The position numbers and the translations under genes are program-made. The notes beneath the pieces were generated by a model. That model worked only from the letters and a program-made list of their open reading frames with translations, did not search any database and was not told the DNA's origin. A DNA stretch of 64,000 nucleotides from Cepaea nemoralis (taxonomy: Eukaryota; Mollusca; Gastropoda; Stylommatophora; Helicidae), in the NCBI GenBank assembly GCA_014155875.1, contig JACEFZ010024488.1, positions 248,001 through 312,000 on the forward strand, in the 5' to 3' direction. How positions within the stretch are numbered: the first letter of the stretch is position 1; every line of letters starts with the position of its first letter. Positions 60,276 to 64,000 of the stretch are shown here, one piece after another.

Positions 60276-63053
60276 GTAACAGTTCTTTTGGGTTTAGTAA
60301 TTGCCATAGCGACATTATTATGTAACTGTTCTTGTGCAGATGTTGGTAAATAATGCAATCTTAGAATCAAGTTGGAGGTTGGGGTGGCTTAGAGATATGT
60401 TGTCTGCCTCTGTTTGATCGTCACGGTCTGGAGAGAATGGTGCTGCAGGAAGTGACCAGAGGATCTAGCTGACTCAGGACTCCGAGGAAAGGCTAGATGG
60501 ACACATAGACTGCTATTGGTATGATTAGTGTTGGGACTCTTTGCTGGCTGTTGAAGATGAGGATGGAGCACATATGGGAATGCCCCGAGTGCTGTGATGT
60601 CGGTTCTTGATTCAGCAGTGTTGGGTTTGTTTCCATCTGAGGGCAACTTGTAAGAAAGACTCAATGCCACAACCCTTGACCTTTGAGAAGGGCATCAGTT
60701 ACCATGTATTCTTGAATAAGGCCGACAAATTGGAGGTTTCTTGTGCATGTGGTGCACACCAAAGATGCCTCAGTAATTTGATATTGTCAAGAATTGGCTA
60801 ACATGAGATTTGCCTTGGTAAGGTATGAGAATTTGATATTGTCAAATGTAGGCTAACATGAGAATTTGATATTGTCAAATGTAGGCTAACATGAGGATTG
60901 CTTTGGTAAGGTATGAGAATTAGAAAAAAACAACTCACACCAGAATATGTATAGTGTATGTTGAATAGTGGGAAGAGAGACATTGGAAGCATGGTGACTG
61001 GAAAGATCGACCATGGAAAAGGCAGACAGAGAAAAATTATACTGGATGGCATGGAGGGGTGTCAATAGAATTGATCCAGAACATCAAGGCTGAGATTTGA
61101 AGCTGGTTGAGAGCCTATGCTCTGTTTGGAGATACAAGGCAGCAGCAGCAGCATGCTTGTGAAATGATCCACAATTCTCACCCATTTGTTGGCACAGATA
61201 ACATGCATGTGTGTGGCTCTTTCAGAGCTGGATCCTCTTTCAGAGCTGGATCCTCTTTCAGAGCTGGATCCTCTTTCAGAGCTGGATCCTCTTCCAGTAA
61301 TTCTAATGTGTGAACAGTTGATAGTAGACACATGAAGAGATGGTCTCAGGCATTCATGGAGTCCAGTGGTAATGATGTGATAACATCCTGCACACAAATA
61401 CTAACTTGAACCATGACAATCGCAGCTTCCTGGCCAGATATTCCTTGCCTGACATTGTGTTACAGTAATCCAGTACAGATCTGGGCTGTATGCAGCGTTA
61501 TAGTATATTACTAGTAATATTGGCCCGTGTGTTATCAGAGCCCTAAGGGCAACAAATAACGGTAACACTGTAACCTACCATGCATGCCATAAGAGGCCAT
61601 TAAGAAGAGCCGGTGTTGGACTGGCCACCTTGTCCTGGAGAAACTTTAGCTGCAGCATCCTACCAAATGTGATAAATCCCACAAAGGAATTTGTGTGAGT
61701 TGGTTGAGGTTTTATGTTCCATTGGGAGTTGGAAGGCAGAAAAGTCTTGTAATATTACATATACGAGATCATTCACTTTATCTGGTCAATATGCAGCATT
61801 GCAGGCACATTGATGGCATGGTTAGGATGTTATGCTGACAATGGTATGGGTGTGGTCAGCTCAGGGTATGATGTCAGCTCTCTGATGTGGGAGGGAAAGA
61901 GTGGCTACATATTGCTGCCTGCACCCAGGCCTACAAAATGTAAGGGTTCTTAAACTTCACATCCTTCAGCAGCTGCCTGCTTTGGGATGTGTGTGTATTT
62001 TGTGTGTGTTATTTTAATATGCTGCATATGTTTGAATTACTGATGTTCTGATATCAAAACATTGCAGTTGTCATATGAAGCATATCATGTTGACATCTGG
62101 TAACATCAGTTTGTTGTGTTTCAGCTTTTAGACAGATCTCACTCAACAAATGATTGGCTTTCAGTTGAAGAAACCATCTCTGCCCTGACCAGAATTGAGA
62201 AAAGGGAAAATGCAGAGGAGTGGTAAGCAAGTTATTCACTACTTCATATCAATGAAAAACATAACATCACTTTTTGAAAATTGATCTTGTTTGTCATCTC
62301 TTGTTGATCTATATGTGATAATGGTAAATGCAATTTATGTGGTCTTTTAGAACATGCCATTAGTGCAATGTGGCAACCCAGAATAGATCTAGTTGACGAG
62401 CAGCTGCTGCAGCCACATGGTTGCCTGGTGGTTGTAGGTTTGAACTCCGGGGTTGACCCAGTCTGACATGTGTGCCAGCAAGTGTCTTGGGGAGTTCAGG
62501 TGGCTGGTTTGATACAGACCACGGCAACCTTTTGGTGCACCCTGTGCCTATAAAAAACATGCGATTAGCACCATATGCTTCACGGTATAAAAGGTTTTTT
62601 TTTTTACTTTACTTACTGCCCAGTCACCCTAGATTAGAGGAAAATACGGCCATTTGTATTTGACAGAAAAAAGGCACACACCCCTACTGGCCTGAGAATA
62701 GTAAGCCCATCTCACTGGAAGTCAAGCAACTGGCTTATGTGGTAGTACATACCAGTTTCATCAATAATTCTTTATATTGTAATGCATATTACAGTTATGT
62801 ACTGGGACTCTTCGCTGGCTGCTGAAGGTGAAGACAGAGCACGTATGGGAATGCCCCAAGTGCTGTGATGTTTATTCTTGGCTCAACCCATCAACACAGT
62901 TATGTTAGAGATAGTAAATCTGCCTGTCCATTATAATGAAAGAATCTTCATCTCAACTGCCATTACTTTTCAGCTGTGCTGGTTCAGTTCCTTCAGATAT
63001 GGAGACGTTGGCTAAGGGTCTTCATGATGCTGCAGACTCGCTGCCATATCTAG
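60095..63053 (+). CDS. Unidentified host gene, three internal exons visible
   Basis: Three plus-strand exons with consistent phases: about 60095-60275, 62125-62222 and 62974-63053. The combined protein segment is hydrophilic and looks helical, without a transmembrane stretch or a catalytic motif I can name. It continues past 63053 (split codon, donor GTATGT) and probably out of the window. The introns hold a LINE-SINE chimera, LINE fragments and SINE E. I could not assign a family. The intact frames, phase agreement and good splice sites argue for a real gene. Confidence 0.6.
60370..60612 (+). mobile_element. SINE with I-clade LINE 3' end
   Basis: The 3' two-thirds follow the LINE end at 11430-11583: GACTCCGAGGAAAGGCTAGA, ATTAGTGTTGGGACTCTTTG, CTGGCTGTTGAAGATGAGGA and GGGAATGCCCCGAGTGCTGT. 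The 5' part (GGTTGGGGTGGCTTAGAGAT ... GATCGTCACGG) is not LINE-like and resembles a tRNA-type head. It could be a truncated LINE instead. Confidence 0.7.
60825..60920. repeat. Short tandem duplication
   Basis: ATGAGAATTTGATATTGTCA and AATGTAGGCTAACATGAG occur twice, with a third partial copy before. Confidence 0.85.
60975..61110 (+). pseudogene. LINE family a C-terminal fragment
   Basis: GACTGGAAAGATCGACCATG, GGCAGACAGAGAAAAATTAT, ACTGGATGGCATGGAGGGGT and TTGATCCAGAACATCAAG follow 56710-56830. Frame-broken. Confidence 0.75.
61218..61295. repeat. 18-bp tandem repeat, about four to five units
   Basis: TTTCAGAGCTGGATCCTC repeated; the last unit changes to CTTCCAG. Six codons per unit, so open on both strands. 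Confidence 0.95.
61300..61759. other. Intron sequence, nothing recognised
   Basis: No domain or family match within the window. Confidence 0.4.
61760..61990 (+). repeat. Dispersed repeat F, unexpanded copy
   Basis: TGCTGACAATGGTATGGGTG, GATGTCAGCTCTCTGATGTG, TGCACCCAGGCCTACAAAAT, TTAAACTTCACATCCTT and CAGCTGCCTGCTTTGGGATG align with 45540-46420 but contain one unit of what is an array there. Confidence 0.8.
62125..62222 (+). CDS. Unidentified gene, exon b
   Basis: Acceptor GTGTTTCAG, then LLDRSHSTNDWLSVEETISA and LTRIEKRENAEE, with two bases of a split Cys codon; donor GTAAGC. Confidence 0.62.
62400..62590 (+). mobile_element. SINE family E copy
   Basis: GCCTGGTGGTTGTAGGTTTG, GGGGTTGACCCAGTCTGACA, GTGTGCCAGCAAGTGTCTTG and GCGATTAGCACCATATGCTT. 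Confidence 0.8.
62795..62895 (+). repeat. I-clade LINE 3' end fragment
   Basis: ACTGGGACTCTTCGCTGGCT, GCTGAAGGTGAAGACAGAGC and GGGAATGCCCCAAGTGCTGT match 11495-11575 closely. Confidence 0.85.
62974..63053 (+). CDS. Unidentified gene, exon c
   Basis: Acceptor CTTTTCAG; finishes the Cys codon, then CAGSVPSDMETLAKGLHDAA and DSLPYL plus one base; donor GTATGT. Confidence 0.62.
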
Positions 63054-63084
63054 GTATGTCAAAAAACTGTTGAAGTTACTTCAC

Positions 63085-63235
63085 TTAAACAATGGTGAGT
63101 TAGTGGTTAGTGTACCAGCTTGCTATCACTGTTGTGTAGTTTCAGCAGCTGGCTTTAGCATGTTAAGACCGGGTTCGAACCATGTTATTACCAAAAATGC
63201 AACCAAGGGATGGTCTACTCACTGCTGATCCTGGG
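63085..63235 (+). repeat. tRNA-like SINE head
   Basis: A-box-like TTAGTGGTTAGTGTACC and B box GGGTTCGAACC, then GTTATTACCAAAAATGCAAC. No second copy in the window. Confidence 0.45.
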
Positions 63236-63364
63236 TTAGTTAGTTAGTCAACAGATCATCCTTATTGCACATCGAACCATTCAGTCCATAAGTGCTAGGA
63301 TCCCCTCCTCAGTAACTCCCACAGTGTGTAGTAGCGATTCACGACACTAGCTCTGTGTTGGTTT

Positions 63365-63617
63365 ATTAATCTTCTTTGGCTTTCTGCATAGTGCTCTTGT
63401 ATGGCCACACCGCTTTTAATTTTCTGTTCTCGCAGTCTGACCATGGTGTAGTTTCACAGTCATCACTTGGTTCTTGTAAACGATTTACTTCTCGTAGAGC
63501 ATTCAGTGTATCAACCTGGTCCATGGCTCGTCCACCATCCACAGTAGTCACAGTCGCATGCCCTGGCATGAAAATGAAACTAATCTTTGCCAGCCATGAC
63601 TGCTCCAAAGACACCAA
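63365..63617 (-). pseudogene. LINE RNase H fragment
   Basis: KISFIFMPGHATVTTVDGGR matches the WIFTPGHAGV RNase H motif and is followed by AMDQVDTLNALREVNRLQEP. The upstream catalytic residues are absent. A different LINE lineage from the 6.5-11.6-kb element. Confidence 0.75.
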
Positions 63618-63619
63618 CC

Positions 63620-64000
63620 TCTGTATTCGGATCCTGGGTAAGTGGAACCAGTTCCTAACCTTCTCAGAAGGGGAAATTGAGAGAACCAGCGTGCATGTTG
63701 CTCACGGTAAAAATATCTAGCCAGTTGGACACTGAAAAGCGGCAGCTACCCATGCAATATTTCACAATAAGAAAACCCACCCACAAAACAAAAAAAGAAT
63801 GTTAGCGTATGGGATTCTGGTATACTTGGTGGTGCTACAGAGGTGGAATTCTCATTCTGTGAACTCTGGCAGGATACTGGAGCACCTATGGCAGTATTTA
63901 TGGGCAGTAATTGTGATATGTCCAAAAGCAAACAAAACAAAACTTATCTAGACTTAGGTTATCTCTGTTCCTGTTTTTTTTTAAAATGCTTTAAATTTGT
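63620..64000. other. Right edge, nothing recognised
   Basis: The minus frame at 63746-63940 contains NSTSVAPPSIPESHTLTFFF, which may be more LINE sequence. No exon of the right-hand gene found. Confidence 0.35.

Overview
This window is nuclear DNA from an animal. No prokaryotic gene organisation is visible: the host genes are short exons with GT/AG splice sites separated by kilobase introns, and most of the remaining sequence is retrotransposon debris, tRNA-derived SINEs, DNA transposons and very long minisatellites. The mix of APE-endonuclease LINEs, several SINE families and many large minisatellites suggests a marine invertebrate, most likely a lophotrochozoan such as a gastropod mollusc. 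That placement is inference; nothing here fixes the species.

Four host genes are visible. (1) SEH1, a nucleoporin and GATOR2 WD40 subunit, lies on the minus strand at the left edge; two exons (1907-1957 and 415-645) are in the window and the rest is outside it or was not found. (2) A complete RAB5IF (C20orf24/OPTI) homologue lies on the plus strand as four exons (20846-20962, 23336-23439, 24170-24299, 25128-25181) giving 134 residues; all phases join. (3) A C20orf96-like coiled-coil gene lies on the minus strand at 55221-34052, with nine exons found; at least one internal exon and the 3' end are missing from this reading. (4) An unidentified plus-strand gene has three phase-compatible exons (about 60095-60275, 62125-62222, 62974-63053) and runs off the right edge. 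Genes 3 and 4 are divergent, with their likely starts at about 58.7 and 59.4 kb.

Region by region: 0-2 kb SEH1 exons with a minisatellite; 3-13 kb LINE remains, including an almost full-length I-clade LINE (about 6.5-11.6 kb) with endonuclease, reverse transcriptase and RNase H; 14.08-15.89 kb a hAT-like element with an 8-bp target duplication and a nested SINE; 16.3-19.7 kb minisatellites and LINE ends; 20.8-25.2 kb RAB5IF, whose first intron carries a 27-bp array and a 0.7-kb inverted-repeat element containing a tRNA-Asp-like sequence; 27.1-28.3 kb a long array; 29.8-36.3 kb SINEs and LINE copies; 36.7-39.5 kb a 2.85-kb array of a 20-bp unit; 40-50 kb C20orf96-like exons between a 32-bp, a 46-bp, a 44-bp and a 50-bp array; 51.04-52.35 kb a decayed Tc1 element; 55.5-60 kb LINE pieces and a hAT transposase fragment; 60-64 kb the unidentified gene.

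Two themes run through the window. Several minisatellites are built from pieces of transposable elements (a LINE at 33.6 kb and probably 16.3 kb, a SINE 3' end at 47.7 kb, a dispersed repeat at 45.6 kb), with unamplified copies elsewhere in the window to compare. Several arrays also sit directly against host splice donors (SEH1, RAB5IF exons 1 and 2); at RAB5IF exon 2 the donor motif itself lies inside the repeat. Very long open frames over arrays, up to about 945 codons at 36.7-39.5 kb, arise because the repeat unit lacks stop codons and are not genes.
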